The notes beneath the pieces are model-generated. The model saw nothing but the letters and a program-made list of their open reading frames with translations, did no database searches and had not been told where the DNA came from. From positions 1,054,001-1,118,000 of the forward strand of contig JAUFSD010000020.1 of assembly GCA_033030425.1 (NCBI GenBank): a DNA stretch of 64,000 nt. Direction: 5' to 3'. Both the position numbers and the translations under genes were made by a program. Source of the stretch: Verpa conica. Taxonomy: Eukaryota > Ascomycota > Pezizomycetes > Pezizales > Morchellaceae. How positions within the stretch are numbered: the stretch's first letter is position 1; each line of letters begins with the position of its first letter. Of this stretch, positions 31,979 through 46,113 are shown in pieces.

Positions 31979-32693
31979 CGGGCTGCATTCTCCTGGACTA
32001 CGGGGGACTATAGGGCCCTGTGGGGCCCTGTGGGCGTTTGCCAAGAGATATTTTGCACCATTCTAGGGATAAAAGCATATAATATCCGCTAGAAATTAGT
32101 GCCTAAGCAAGAGTAGGTAGCCGTTTTGAGGTAAATAAACCCTAGCCCTGAGGTCTTGGCGCCCTGTAGGGCCCTATGCAGTCCATAGTCCCCATTCCTT
32201 ACGCCCTGGACCGCCCCGAAGAGAGGCTGGGACGGACTATAGAGTCGTAGGGCCTCCGATCCTAGCCTCAAGACGGACGGACTGCCCCGTTGGGAGCACT
32301 GTGGCTAGGTAGCTGGTACGATATGAATTCGGTCACTAATTGTAAATATATTGAGCTTATAGGATATCGATAGAAAGACGGTAAGCTAGCCGATCCCAAT
32401 CATTTATAAAAGGTTTAGATAAAATTTGGTTGTGATGCGATAAGTGAGGACCCAAGAGGGCACCTCGTTCTACCTTATGTGGTAGACGCGACAACTGATT
32501 TAAGTATAATTATTTACAACTATGCCCCTCTTACTGTACATGTAACTTTCAGCAGTAGCAAAAATATGAAATGTTATGTTGTATTCAAGTGATTTTAGAT
32601 AAACCATTTAATTGTCTATACCGAGCGCGACAAACTATGAATATGCCAGTTAGATCAAGTGAACAGGTACTCTCATATTCAGAAGATTAACAA

Positions 32694-35600
32694 TCATACC
32701 TTCTCCTCTATAGCCTGCTCTTCTACAACCTGCTCCTTGAAGTCGTCTTCAGTAATCAACCTCCCATGTAAAACGTGTCCCATTTGTGTAGCAATATAAC
32801 TTTGTCCCTTCCGCCTAAACCCAATCAACATTTTGAGTAGTGTTACCGGACTCTTTAGGAATGGTGACTCATATTTCATCCCCAGTCCTTGTCGATCTGC
32901 CTTACTAACAAACCCATCACTGTGTACGGCGGCTCTATTCTCCGGTGGAGCCTCGTCCAAGTATAGGCCTAAAAATCCGCATACCCTTTCATATGCCCTG
33001 TAGTCTCGGAAATAAAGTTGTCCGGCGAAGATGTTGAGTTGGTCGATCAGAGAGATGTTAGGTTGCCAAGGGTACGGGAGACGTGGGATAGGGCAGAAGT
33101 CGAGCAGCTCGTAGGAAGGTGCGGAGCGTGTAACCTGAGGGGAGTACATGTGTAGAATAACGTGTGATGACTTGCGGATCTCCGGAAGTAACCTGTTGAC
33201 CTCAAAGGAGCTCATCATGACAAGAATGTTACGGTCCACAGTACTCGAGACTACCCAGTTGACAGGCCGTAAAAAGTCATCCGTCATATCATTCTTAAGC
33301 TGCCCTCTCTCAACAACGGCACAAAAGTCCGATGTCGCCAGCAGTCCTCGGGAGAATGCAGACTGCTCCCAGTGTTCACCTGCCGATGTTCTTGAGAGAA
33401 TATTGGATGCAGGAATAATTTTAGTGTTTTGCCGGTGATTCGTATGTTGTAGAGTTCCGGTAGCGATGAACTGTTTGACTTCGTCGGAGAGATGATGCTT
33501 TGCGGGCCCCATCCTCGGGGGTCGTTGGTTCTCCCTCTCACACTCAACTTCATGTGCCAGCTCTCTCTCCTGCTCTTCTAACATTCTCGCACTATGGAAT
33601 GATTCTACTCTGTAATCCTTGCATTTGTTCAGGATCTTGTCTATGTCGCTGTCTTTTGTACTCGTTTTACGATAGGAGTCAATTTTTTCGTCCCTCGACC
33701 GCTCAAATCCGTAGTGCTCCTTCAGTGATTTTGATTCCTTCTCGAGTAGTGTTTTTGGGAATTGTCTACCTTCGGTAATTTCCTTCCAGGCATCGAGGTG
33801 CGTTTGGTAACCAATTCCTTGCTTGGCCCAGATAGGAAGGAGCTTCCGGGTGTTATTACAGGTCTCTTGCATACACCAGAACAGGACGTCTCGAACAGTG
33901 ATTGTGTCGCGTTTGTCGTTCTGGATAATTTCCTTGATTTGCCTGTCGATTTCTGGAGGACCACAAAATAGGACGGAGTGGCCGTTTCCAAGCTTCCTCA
34001 TCCTCATACACGCTATTATCTGTTAGCAAGATGCCACAATAGCTTAATGAAACTTCATTTTAGTCCCACCTTGTACAAGTCGATCCTTTGTCAGGTTTGG
34101 TCCTAATGTGACTGCCGCCCGACTCTTCTCCGGTAATTTTAGATCCGTCCCCCGTGTATGTGCCTCATCTAGATAGACCAAGCAACTTGCCAATCTGTCT
34201 GCAAATGCCGACACTAACAACGGTTCCTTGTTTCCATCTCTCGTCAACACTGTTAACTCATCATTATCATTGAAATACACTGCGGCGTGTGCCAAGTCCT
34301 CATGGACAAGCTCTAGCCATCTCTTTGCCACCTCATGGTTCCTTAGCTCCAGTACTTGTGCCCCTACATCGAGTAGGACTCGAACCTGCCGACTATCTCG
34401 GTTTTTTGCAAGTAGCTCGAGTAGCTGCTCAACACCTATACGTTCATTATTGGGGCCGGCGATACATCTGTAGCTATTCTCTTCCCGAAGAAGGTAGCTC
34501 AACACCCTTGCATTAGTGCTCAGTTGTTCGTTGTTGTCAAGCTGCTTAATGGATAGTGGAAGAAGAAAGCGGTTGTCATTTGTCCCACTGAAACCGGTTG
34601 TTGGATGCACCTTTGATGCAGCGATATCCCAGCCTGATGTTGACAGCTTGTGGGGGAATTCCTTTGCCTCCTTAGGGAAGACGACGCTAGAGAGATATGA
34701 ATCGATGACAGCTTTATTGAAGTTGAATGTTGGGTAGATGAGTTCTTCCCACTGTTTCTTATCTTCAAGATTGATACCGTGAAGACGTTTCATGTACGAT
34801 CTAGGGAGAGAAACACCTTTGATCCATCGTTCGTATTCTAACGCCGGGTTATCCGACTTATAGAGGTTCTTGAAGCACGTCTCCAGCTGAGACTCGTTGA
34901 GTCCACCATAGTAGTAGCTGAGACAGGTTAATGTGATAGCAACGTCTGGATGACTAAACTCGGCTTTTCCGGCAGGTGAGTCCTTGGCACGATAAGGCAC
35001 AGCGAGGAGGGAACGTTTCAAGTCAAGACCATAGTCAACCTTCCATCTCTTCTCCTTCAATGAGAAGAGTAGAATATTGTGAGCGATAAGACCTCGTAGG
35101 AGATAGAGAATGCCACTGGATATCCCGTTCTCGCTAAAATATCGAAGTAGTGGCATAGCATCGTTCTCAGTCATATCTGTATCGATGATGAAGCGAGTGG
35201 CCAGTTCCCGCTTATCAGTGGGGAATAGACGAAATGAGATAGATAGTAGCTGATCTATAATTGTCTCTCAGTAGGTACGGGAATATCCATGTGGTGAATA
35301 AGTCCCACGAATCATAAGAGAAATTGCTTACCTTCTATAATCTTCCTAGCAATAACATGGAGCATTTCCTTGCCTGCATCAAGGTGCAAAACCCGTATAG
35401 ACCCAAATCTCCTAGCTTGCTCATGCCTTTCCACCTCAAAATGCTGTGGGCTAGGTTCCAGCCCCTTAAAGTGCTCCTGAATCAGGTCAAAGATCTCTTG
35501 TATGACGAGCCATCGATCCGGATGATTCTCTATCGGAGCCGGAGTCCCAATGGTATAGATTAATTCGTGCTTGACCGCAATCACTTCATCTGACTCATCT

Positions 35601-38600
35601 AGAATATCTCTAGAGAACCGCTCTAGCCATCTTTGCGTATCAAGCAATAACCCAGCCACTTCAGCATCACTCCTCCCATTACTAGCTACCCCATTACTCA
35701 TCTGCTCCTTCTTATATTTCGAATTATAAAGCCATTCCAAGCCAAGCAGCTTGAATGACAGAATATGTTCAGGCTGTACCAGCAGTATCCCACGGTTACG
35801 CATGCAATCGTCGTATAGCCGCTTCACTACTTTCACTTCCTCTTTACCCATCGCGATTCCTCTCGAGAACGGCATGAAGAAAATCCTCCTATTAACCAGG
35901 CCCCCCAGCTTCTGTACAAGTGTTTGAAACATTTGCCCTGATAACGGCTTTAATACGACAACGCGCACCAGCTTATCACCATCTGCAAGGGACGCTGCAG
36001 CAATCGGGACGATGACGGAAGTCTTACCCTCGCCCATACATAATTGCATAATCGAGTTATAATTCCCCTTTGGTGCGATCATAGATGTTGCGATATCCGT
36101 CTGTACTGGGCGGATCAGCAAGTTGTTTTCGATCTCGATAAGCAGCCAGTCGGGTTTCTCGATGGGGTTCCAGTTCTCATGTCCTATATTTTTAAGCTCT
36201 TTCGCAAAGTCTGAACTTATCTCAGAGGTGTATTCGGAGCGCTCCGTGGCAAAGAGGATATCAATGAGACGCTGAAGACGCTGGACAATGGTGATGGCGA
36301 CGCCGTAACTGACGAGGGCCGCCTTCCATTCTGGTGATAGACGAGCCGGACCGTTACTAGCCAGCTGCTGGAGTAATAGCATCGGGGAGATGCGTGGCCA
36401 CAAGCCAGCTTTGGACGCCATGAAACTGCCTTTGAGGCGGAGTGGTAACAACCTAGCTTCAATAGCACGGAATATGGATCTCATGTGCTTCTCAGCTTCG
36501 TTTCTAAGGCTTTTGAGTCTATCTCCTAGACCATTAGGGTCGACAGTAACCAGTGGTGCTATCTGGGCCTTAAGTGCAAGGACGCTGTCTTGAAGTCCTT
36601 CTATGTACATCTTCCGGAGTTTCTTAGGGCGCGGACCTTTGAAATCTTGTAAGAGGGTTTCGAGTCCGTCATCTTTGATTTCTGGACCAGAGCCGGGCTG
36701 CTGGATAGCAGAGTTCCGCGCTACCAAACTATTGGATGCCAGGAAGCTTGGATTCGCTGGCATTACTGGCGGCAAGCGGGTGAGAAGATCGGAAAAGCGT
36801 ATAGTGTTTCGTAGTAATGACTGAGTATACTCGACAGGCTCAAAGCGATAGAGCTGAAATACCGGCCGCTGCTTTGTATTAATTTTGTCTAGTACCTCCT
36901 GCACCTGCACCATGTGGTCTCGAAACTGAGAGTTGCGCTTCCAGCTTTCAAACCACGGCTTTGCAGCCAGTAGGGCCTCTGGTACATTGTAAAGCGGATA
37001 ATAGTCTTCATACTCGATTCTAGGTTCAGTACAAGGCCAGCTCCGTAGTAGCTCATTCACCATATCCGTTGCTTGAATTTCTTTATTTTGGTCGAATATT
37101 TGAAAACGCCGCTCGCATGTTTCCTGCTCTGTTTCGAGAATCCAGCCCTCCAGGTTAGATTCCTCGCTGTTCGCAAAGTCCTTTGCGCAACTTCTCATCG
37201 CACTGAAAAGGGTGTCGAAATTGGGTTCGTATCCATGGTCCAAATTGTAGGAAGGGAAATCTGGAGGATCGATGTCCTTGAATGCTTCCTCTGTACCAAA
37301 CGCAAGTAATGTCTCGATGAGCTTAAGGTCAATGTTACCGGAGTGTGCCAAAGTACCAAGAAGGAACACCCAGTCATACACCTCATACTTTATGGCACCT
37401 CTCAACGCATTATATAGCGTGATCCATACCTCGGCCAGCTTCGGGTCGAGCCATTTTTGATCATATCCTAGCTGCAACTTTGTCATTTCGCGGGTTGGCA
37501 GAGGCCCCTGAATTTCCCCATATCCCTCTAGTACTCCCAATAGACCCGGATGTACATTTAACCTCACCTGCCAACGCTCCACCAGCTCAGCAACGTAGGA
37601 CACCCTGGCCTCTTGAATACACCCATCTACCATATCCCTGCCTTCATATATCTTATCCTTACTTTTACCTTCCGCCATTGAACCTCCAAATTGCTCCGTC
37701 CGAAACACTGCGTTTCGCCTCGCTGCTCTCTCAGTCAAATCTTCATCCCCGGCGGTCCACCATAAAATTGACCCCTTGACATCTTCGAAAATATTAAGCA
37801 GCCTCGCATACTCCGACACTTCCTTCACGCCTTGATAAAACTCTTCATGCTGTGATACTGGTGAAAGTCCCAGCTGCCATTTGACCTGTTGCATGCGCTT
37901 CCGATGTACTGGATAATACACACGTACTGGCGTCAGGGCCGCAATAAGCCTAAAAAGGTTGGCCTCGACGCCATTCGTATCGACCGTCTGGAAAGACCTT
38001 GTCGTCGCCGCCCTTAATCCGGATAGAGCCTCTTCAGTCCCGGTTCTGCGTGTGAGTGGGTCTGGGAGACAGTGTGATGTAACTGCATGGAGGTAAACCT
38101 TATACAGGTGGCTAGTGAGACTTCCATTTCCGACAAGTGTGCCGAGGGTCGTGTTGATAGTGTAGACATGATACTTAACTGTGTCCATTCCCGTTCTGTC
38201 GATCCACACTCTTGTATGGGAATCACGTTGTTCGAAATGGATCTTTCCACGAGGAACGATAATGCTGCGGGTTATGCCCTGTTTGACAACTAGTAGGTTG
38301 TCCAATCCGATGAAAGTCCCAACACGCTGGTCCTCATCAATCACCATGCCTTGGAACTGCTTACACTCTAGTTTTTTGTTCCATCCAATAATAAAGTCAA
38401 GTTTCAACCTTGGAAGATGCACGTTTACCCAACCATATTTGTAGCTGACTTCGATGAATTCCGCCGACTCCAGGGGGGCGAGAATGTTCTGAATAGTAGT
38501 TGCTGTGGGACTTTGGACATCGATCAGTAGACACTTGTAGTGGCCAAGGTAGAGCTGTGTTCTCGAGGGTTCATAGCATTCCGAAATGTACCAATCTTTC

Positions 38601-41600
38601 TTTGGGGTCCATGGATGATCTTTATCGTGGAGGTCGATGCGTCCATTAGAATAATCAAGGCCAGAGGGAAAAAGGGGGGAGTATGATGGGAGCTGCAGCC
38701 AGAAGACGTGGCTAGTAATAATGTTTGCGGGGAAATCATTGGAAAGCTTTGAGCGTGGGATAAGTTGGTACATGAAGCCATTACTTTCACGCTCGGCGCG
38801 GATTATGAGCTCTCCTCCGTGCAAAGCAAAGGCAACCTATGACAATTGTTGGTTTAAATACTGTGAATCAGGGAGGGAACAACTACCTTGTGTCCGAACA
38901 TAGGATCTTTCGTCTGGAATATCATGCCTGGTATACTCGATGGGAACACATTGAGTACTTTCTACTCAAAGACATCAGTATCACACTGAACCATGTCATT
39001 AACGATTTCCGTACCTCTCCGAATAACTCTAGATATGTTGGATGACTCGTATACTCTACCGGCATCCTCCCCAACGGCAATCCCTCAACCAACAACTTCC
39101 CGCTGATTAAGTTGTAATGCACCTTCTGACTGTCACATCCCTCACTGCCTTTTGTATACGTATACATCCATCTTTCATTCTCTCCATTGGTAGAAATCCA
39201 TCGTGTTCCTTGCTCATACGCGTTCCAGATTGGCTTGAGATCGATTCCCCGAATGCTAGTCATGATTATGTCCCTCAGATGACGCTCGACGGCATATGCC
39301 ATCCGGCTATCTCTCTCCAGTAGCCCCTTCATCCTTGGCGAGAGGGAGTTCAGGATTGCGGGAACATTATCATGTATGATAGTTGCACACTCAACAAGCA
39401 CCGAAATATCTTCATCCGTATTTAGCAGGTCCCAGAGATAGTATTCCTCGACATTATAAGTCATCCTGCATGTTGCCGCCATTTGTATTACGCGCAATTG
39501 GAACTCCCGCACTTCCTCGTGAGAACAATCTGGGAGCTTTCCCGCGAGCTCCCTTGTCCACGCTAGACAAACCTTCCGCGCCTGCCGAAGAAACTGCACT
39601 GCCTCTTCCTCCACTACACCTGATCTCGTCCCTACCAGAATCTGAACTGCTAGCAATATCATTGTCTGTGCAGCTACAGCCTCCTGCCAATTTGCCTCCA
39701 CCCCTTTCAGCATCACCCCCATCTCTCGTATAAACTGCCTACCGAATTCCTCTTCCCCGGGCTCGACATGACACTCCCTTTCACCTTCCTTGTTTCCGGT
39801 GAGTCCAACCTGCCAGGCGGCCTGAAGATACAGCATGCTGACTGCCTCGGCGCTAAAGGTCAAGGTTCGGCTGCGAAGCTCCCGGAGCATATTGAGCCAC
39901 TGGAGACGCCGGCCCGAACGCAGAAGGCCGAAGGCAATGTATTCATGGAGCTGAAGCTCCGGTGGACACTCGTATTGGCGGGCGAGCACCTGGTTGGCTG
40001 AGTGCGAGGTGCCCTTGACTGTGTACTGAAGCTTTTTATACGGACCGTCCGGGAGAGTAAAAGTACAGAGATGTCGGATGTCGATATCGGGTAACCGGTC
40101 GGAAGCCCAGATACGAATACTCGGATCGTAGAAGGCAAGGCGGAGGGCATTCTTGAAGCAGATGTCATCGGGGGTAGTGGGCAGGCGGGCCTCGCGGTAG
40201 TGAGTAGAAAGAATGGATTTGGTATAAGATGTATAGCTAAGTTTACCGTGACGAGTGACCAGATCCCTGTTAAAATACTTTTTGAGGCCAGAGTAGGTGG
40301 ACAAGGAGTCGTAAGGTTTCTGGTCACTCGGCGGGGGGTACGTAGGACTACAGAGGTCAGTTAGTATCCGGAATGTTGCCTCCCGCCAAACTACGAACGG
40401 TGCCGGACACTGGAGCTCAAAGATAACTGCTGCCTGCATGAGCGTGTCCTCCGGAAGTGGCCACTCATGGACCTCAATTCGCATTCCGTTCGCCTGCTTA
40501 ACCATCGCACATTTTTTACATTTTCGGTCGTGGCGTGTCCAGCCTTCCTTCCAGTGCGTGAAGTACTCACAGGCACTCGTCCTAATCTTGGCTTGTAGAC
40601 GGTCGTATTCTTTAATCATTCTTCCGAGTTCGGCAATCTTGGCTAGCCGAGCTGCATTGGCATCCTCAATAATTTTGAGTTGGAGGAGTTTGAGGAGGTA
40701 GGATGTGTTGAAGTAGCGGACGGAGAATGCCGCGCCGGTGACCTCTTTGGAGAAGATGGGGTCGCTAGTTGGGAGTGCCGAGGAGCAGCGGGTCTTGATA
40801 TAGGCCTCGATGCGGGATAGACGGGTGCGCTGCTGTGCCTGCGGGAGGAGTAGTGCAGAGAGGAAAGACTCGTTGAAAACGGGGGAGTAGTCCATAAGAA
40901 GTGGGCAGTGCTTCACAGCTACCTTATCCAAAGCTACCCACAGCTCCATTGTGGTCAAAACCATAACTGAGTTCTTCTCCGGGTTTCCGTGATACTCATG
41001 TTGCGCCGCAGCCATGTAGTCCTCAATGCGTTCTCCGAGATCATTACAGGAGTCTGGGCGGTTGTCGTTGGCCAGAAGCCATATATCGAGGTTATTCATA
41101 ACCCAGGTCTCAAAGTCCACCAACATGATATCCTTTCTTTGCCCCGCATCCTTCACCTGCGACATGTCCGGCATCCCTACCCCCATGATATCAATTCTCT
41201 TCACCTCACTTGGAATAAAGCTTTCTCTCTCAGGCTTCTCGCATTGGATGTCCTTGAGACCCATCACATACCCCCCACTTCCCATCATCGTGATAGTCGT
41301 ATCGCTGTTGGAGTCCAATCCCGCCATACTCAAATTGAGTCTCCTAGACCTACCCTGCGCCTTCAACCATCCCTCCTCAATCTTCATATATGCTCTCTCT
41401 CCCACCACCCGAGCCTCGTCGAGCACAAACACCGGCATGTGATCTCGAAGCTTGTAAACCCTCCTCGCCACCTTTGCATTCATGGTGAATAATCGATCAA
41501 CTTCTACCCCCGTTCTCGTTGCAATATCCAGTACGCGTGCCATGAATAGAATCATAAAACTTTTATACACTTCCTCCCCAAGCAGCATTCGCAGTGCCAC

Positions 41601-42401
41601 CCTAATAACCAGCCACAATGGGTTCCGCCTCCATGGGATCTTTGCATTATCCCACAAGACCTCATCTCCGACCCTCTTCATAAACCGCTCCACCTCTGCT
41701 GGCTTTCCAACCCCCCTGAGTATCCCGGTAAGCATTTCAGATATAAACATTGGGTGTGTGCTCTCCCTTTCTTCTTGCAATGTTTCCCCGGCTTTACTAC
41801 CTCTCCCGGCAGCAGCACTAAGGAAATCGCGCTTCATCTTCTCTACAAAATCAGCGAGCCTGGTTAGGAATGTTGGTTCAGTGACCTTAACCCAGGAAAC
41901 AGCAATGGCAGGACCGGGGTAGGATATGAGGAGCTTTCCGATTGTTCCGGTGACGGCGGAAGAGGAAGGGGAGGCTTCAAAAGAGGTGAAAATGACGGAG
42001 GGACCTGTGCGGCGGAGAACAAGTCCAGCGTTTTGTGCCGTAATATGGATACCGATAACATCTCAACCCCCACCAGCGTTAGCCGTATCACTAAGAAGGG
42101 AAGGGTTAATCAAACCGCCGTCCCTCATGCCCCTTACAGCCGACGCAAACGCTTCTCCAGAGACGGAGTTGATGTTTTCGAGTTTGCCAAAGTGGTCGAG
42201 CATTTTGATAGCTGCGGGCCATGTGGAGTTGGGAGCGAGATAGCGCGCGTAGGACTCGGCTGTGTCGTTGAGGAGCCTCAGAAGGACAGAGTTTTTCTCG
42301 CCGGTGGATTCATCGGCATTCTGGGGAAGTTTCGGAGGAAGAAATACATGGTTGATAACAAAGTCGAGGCAGTCGGGAGGTATATCGACTATATTTGTCA
42401 A
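32694..42401 (-). CDS. Giant DUF3638/DUF3645 family protein (about 3,138 residues)
   Basis: Six minus-strand exons (42401-42116, 42061-39015, 38961-38887, 38836-35332, 35254-34070, 34012-32694) total 9,417 nt. All junctions are in phase, and the length is usual for this family. Family landmarks in order: PPDCLDFVINHVFLPPKLPQ near the start; IHITAQNAGLVLRR; LFGEKVLNVFPSSIPGM across intron 2; DUF3638 with Walker A-like CMGEGKTSVIVP (about residue 2,070), ILLVQPEHILSFK and ILDESDEVI; then DUF3645 with AVPYRAKDSP and AEFSHPDVAITLTCLSYYYG. The C-terminal LVQACMRMRKLGNGHSVLFC is joined across intron 5. The Walker A and DES-E box resemble a helicase-type ATPase, and databases group these proteins with putative deubiquitinases; the true activity is unclear. 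Oddities: the first intron needs a weak GTTTGA donor and GAG acceptor to bypass an in-frame TGA at 42065-42063, and no clean start ATG was found, so the first exon end is provisional. Confidence 0.9.
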
Positions 42402-43321
42402 TAATTATTACGAGAAAGAAACGTTCAATTTATGCCAGGGGAAAGAGAACACTTGGATTGCGCCATTTTAGCAAAGAAACGCAGTGCGCGGATGCGCTAA
42501 GAAGTTGGTGGGTAGTAATATGGTCGAAAAATACTGGGGGGGGGTCTTTTGTCCTCTCTCGGCGTAAAAAGTTTGTTTAATGAGATGGTGTGAACGAACG
42601 GAGGAACGAGAGAGGAATTCGATATTACCTGGGGATTGCCAAGCCTTCAGGCAGCCCATATGTTCAGGCAGCCCATTTATTACCCCTCATCTGTGAGATT
42701 TTCTGCGGCAATGCGGCGTATAAGATCAAACGCTCTAATTGGTCTCCCAGGCTCTCGATCATAATGCGAGTACCAGTAGCGCCGAAAAAGAGCCCTTCCT
42801 TGGAAAAGCATATTTCTACTGAAAGTAATAGAAGGTGAATGAGTACGGAGAGTTTCAAACCTTTTCTTTTAGAACTATTAGTTAAGTATCATTGGCTTTC
42901 TGGTCGGTGTTTAGACATTCTTCTAGTGCGGCTTAGGTGAGACAGTCTGATTAATTATGCCTCGGTTTATGATATTTGCCTTTCTCCTGCTAGTAAAATC
43001 TACTCATAAGATTAAACTCATAAGTTTCTGTTATATGTAGCCAATCTACCCTTCTATGTGCCTCAACCTCATGTAGTAGTTCCTTCTATTTAACTACTCA
43101 ATACCACAGCACCTCCGGTGATTATATACGTCATCCGGCAATATCGATATCAAAATATAATTCTCCTCTCATGGCAGACTAACTCAAGAGAAGTTTAGGG
43201 CTCTCGATGCCTATGTATATGTATTAACTCTCGGATGGCCGTTGGTGATCTGTGATCGTAACCCTAACCCATGGTTGTTTTCGTTAGTCGTGGAACACCA
43301 CGACCATTCGAGTTGGGGTAT

Positions 43322-43443
43322 GCGGTCAGTCACACAAGACGTTTGAGTTGCCTTATCAGTTAAGTTGGTCCCAAATAGTCCCTTTTTTTTTCTTGTCGCT
43401 TTGCTAGAGAAGGGAACTTTAGACGTCGTGTGTGACGGACCGC
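43322..43443. mobile_element. 122 bp MITE, family C
   Basis: GCGGTCAGTCACACAAGACG at the left end pairs with GACGTCGTGTGTGACGGACC at the right. The inside has a T-run and no frame. A related 116 bp copy lies at 44515-44630. A telomere-like motif sits about 50 bp before both, so a larger unit may have been copied. No clear target duplication was recognised. Confidence 0.75.
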
Positions 43444-44514
43444 TCATCACATCTCGTCCGGCAAATACATAGCGCACTGATTGCCCGAAATTAATACGAC
43501 TAGTTAACTAAACTCATAATATATTCCACTCGTCAAATAGTACTCTAAATCTGTGGGTTCGCGCTTGGACTACACATGGATTATCACTCGCACTATATTT
43601 AAAGATACACTAGCCCGATAAGTTTAGTCGTTGTTAGCATTTCTGTCTTGAGCTCTTGGCAGTTGAAACAATATTTCGGGTCAGATAACAGGTAATACAT
43701 TCCGCGCGAATGTGTTAGGACAGCGAGACGTCTCGCTGGATATGATACTTACCGATTCCTTGGAAGGCCTGGGTAAGCACCATGTAGTTGGTAAGCCAAA
43801 CTGTACCTACTTCTATTACTACCCGGTGTATGTTATATTTAACTACTACGCTGGCTCTAAAGAGGCCTTAAACCAGTCTAGAAATCTCAAAAATCAAATA
43901 TGGTGGTACGGTTTCCGCTGCTGAGGTGCTACAGCTCTCCACCGTAGGAGTTGGCTATGCTCGTTGTAAACTGAGTGTATGAGCCAGAATACCCGAAAGT
44001 AAGGGAGACGTTAATTACGAGCCAGGGGTACACCGGCCCGGAAGGTTTAAGTAACTTGTGGGTAGATATATAGGCAGTTCATGAGTTTCTTATAACTGCC
44101 ACGTGCCCTCTAATTCTTGGGAGGTAAGCTTGCGTGCATACTAGAAGGAGATATGGGTAGGAGTATACTAACACTCAATTACTTATACCTGGGACTATTG
44201 ATTTAGCGCCCTATCTACTCATATACCTGACTGGTGTGTGAATCTATAACGTTCTAACGTTTAGAGTCCATTTATTCTTCTATGTATCAACTCCTCCTTC
44301 CTATTTAACGATATAGAATTACGACACTCCCGGTACTTGGATGTAGGACCCGGAGGTGGAGATACCGAAGTGCAGATACTCTCTTTCTTATAGATCTATC
44401 GCAGAAATATTCAAAGATCTGAAATCCTCTTCATGTATATTAATTATTAAGTGGTGGTTGATAATATGCGTCGGTAACCCTAATCCATCACAGTACCGTA
44501 TTAATTATCATAAT

Positions 44515-44630
44515 CGGTCAGTCACACACGACGTCCAAAATTCCCTTCTCTAGTAACGCGGCAAGAGAAAGGGGGGGTTGAGGCCACCTTGCCTGGGGAG
44601 GTAACTCCAGCGTCTTGTGTGACCGACCGC
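44515..44630. mobile_element. 116 bp MITE, family C
   Basis: CGGTCAGTCACACACGACGT at the left end pairs with GCGTCTTGTGTGACCGACCG at the right. The arms are closely similar to the 43322 copy and the centre differs. It is preceded by GTAACCCTAATCC, a mutated telomere-like motif at the same relative place. Confidence 0.75.
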
Positions 44631-45682
44631 TTATCACAATTAATACGGTAAGTATAGTAATTCACGAGACACGACCAATTATAGATTCGCGAAAAAATAA
44701 ATATTATCTGCTAACCTCTCTATAATGGAAATATTATTCTGAGTACGTAGGGCGCAAACTTGAGCTGCATAAATAGTAAAATTGTCATTTGCTCCATTTG
44801 TCACGTGGCTCTTGGCATATATATGTAGTTAGAGCCTCTCTTCTCTTGATCATAATGATCATTATTTTCGTTTAGCTATCATTTACCAATAGAAAATTAG
44901 TCATCATTTCCTCATCAAGTCTTAGGGACCGACGGCGGATATTACACTATTCCTAACTCAATAGCCTTAGTTGTGCAGTCCGAAGTAGGGTCTTGGCATT
45001 TAAAGCGCCTGCCCCCAGATAGGCTTGCCAAGCAATTACGTGCCAAGGGGTACTGTATCTTTTGAAAGATGTCGATCCTCCTAGAGCCGCGTATTGATTA
45101 CTAGATAGCGGAAAGTCTAATTATCTTAGAACTATCTTATAATTAATAGTCAGTTGCGCCATACCATGTAGTAAGTAAAACTAGGCCCACTGCCAGGGTT
45201 GCGTCAAGATGTAACGACAATTGGTCATTGAACTGATTATGTAAGTGTTCCTTGATGTCCTTAATGATAAAGGACGAAAACTATCATAGTAAATACTATG
45301 CTAAGGAAATTATTTTACCATCGTTCATGGCACACGTTTATATTAGCACCCTATTTATATTATATTCACTACAATGCCGACACGAAACTGAGGACGGTGA
45401 ATCTAAAGGGACGCTACCCCGGCTCCGGAGTGGTAGGAATTAAGTACGGGGTTAGGGTTATCCTGAAGGAGGTTATACAGTATCTGGTACCAGGAGTCGG
45501 CTATGCTCGTGATACACTGAGTATATGGGGCAGAACACTATATAAGGGAGAAGCAGATCGGCGGGCGAGAGATTGATCGGTTTGGAAAATTTTAGTCAAG
45601 AGGGGGGCGAGGGCAGAGGTACGGGGAACCGATGAAGAGAATCGCTTATAAATGTCACGTGATTTGTAGCACTTAGGGAGAC

Positions 45683-46113
45683 GATAAGTACCGAAAAATG
45701 CAAGTCTCGGGCAAGGATCTTTTTATTGAATAGCAGCCTCTATGCATTAAAATGTACTCACGCCTCCGGATCGACATTGCGTTGCCTGACTAGGAAACTT
45801 TCTATCTCTCTGCCGAAAGGTCCCAAGGCAGTTTCAGTCTAGGAGTTTTTACATATGAAAGGCTAGAAATTGGTGGTATCTAATCCAAAGCTAGTACTTT
45901 CAAAGTCTTATGGATGGAAAAAATGTGTTAGAAAGGTATCAAAAAGGTGCCAAGCGAAGGATCAGAGGGTCTCAAGCACACCTGTAGCCAATAAAGGTTG
46001 TACGTCTATTAATTCTTGCTTTGTTAGGCATCGCAATGCCAACCCGGCGACATAAGTAGTTTCGGTTGGTGAATATAAAACTTGTAGTTGGGGTACTTAT
46101 TGCCTGCCCCGAG
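45683..46113. mobile_element. Degenerate or interrupted family A MITE
   Basis: The left part has ATAAGTACCGAAAAATGCAA and a TTTATTGAATAG core. The right end, about 360 bp later, has GGTACTTATTGCCTGCCCCG. The outermost left bases no longer match. The extra internal length implies an insertion or two half-copies. Confidence 0.5.
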
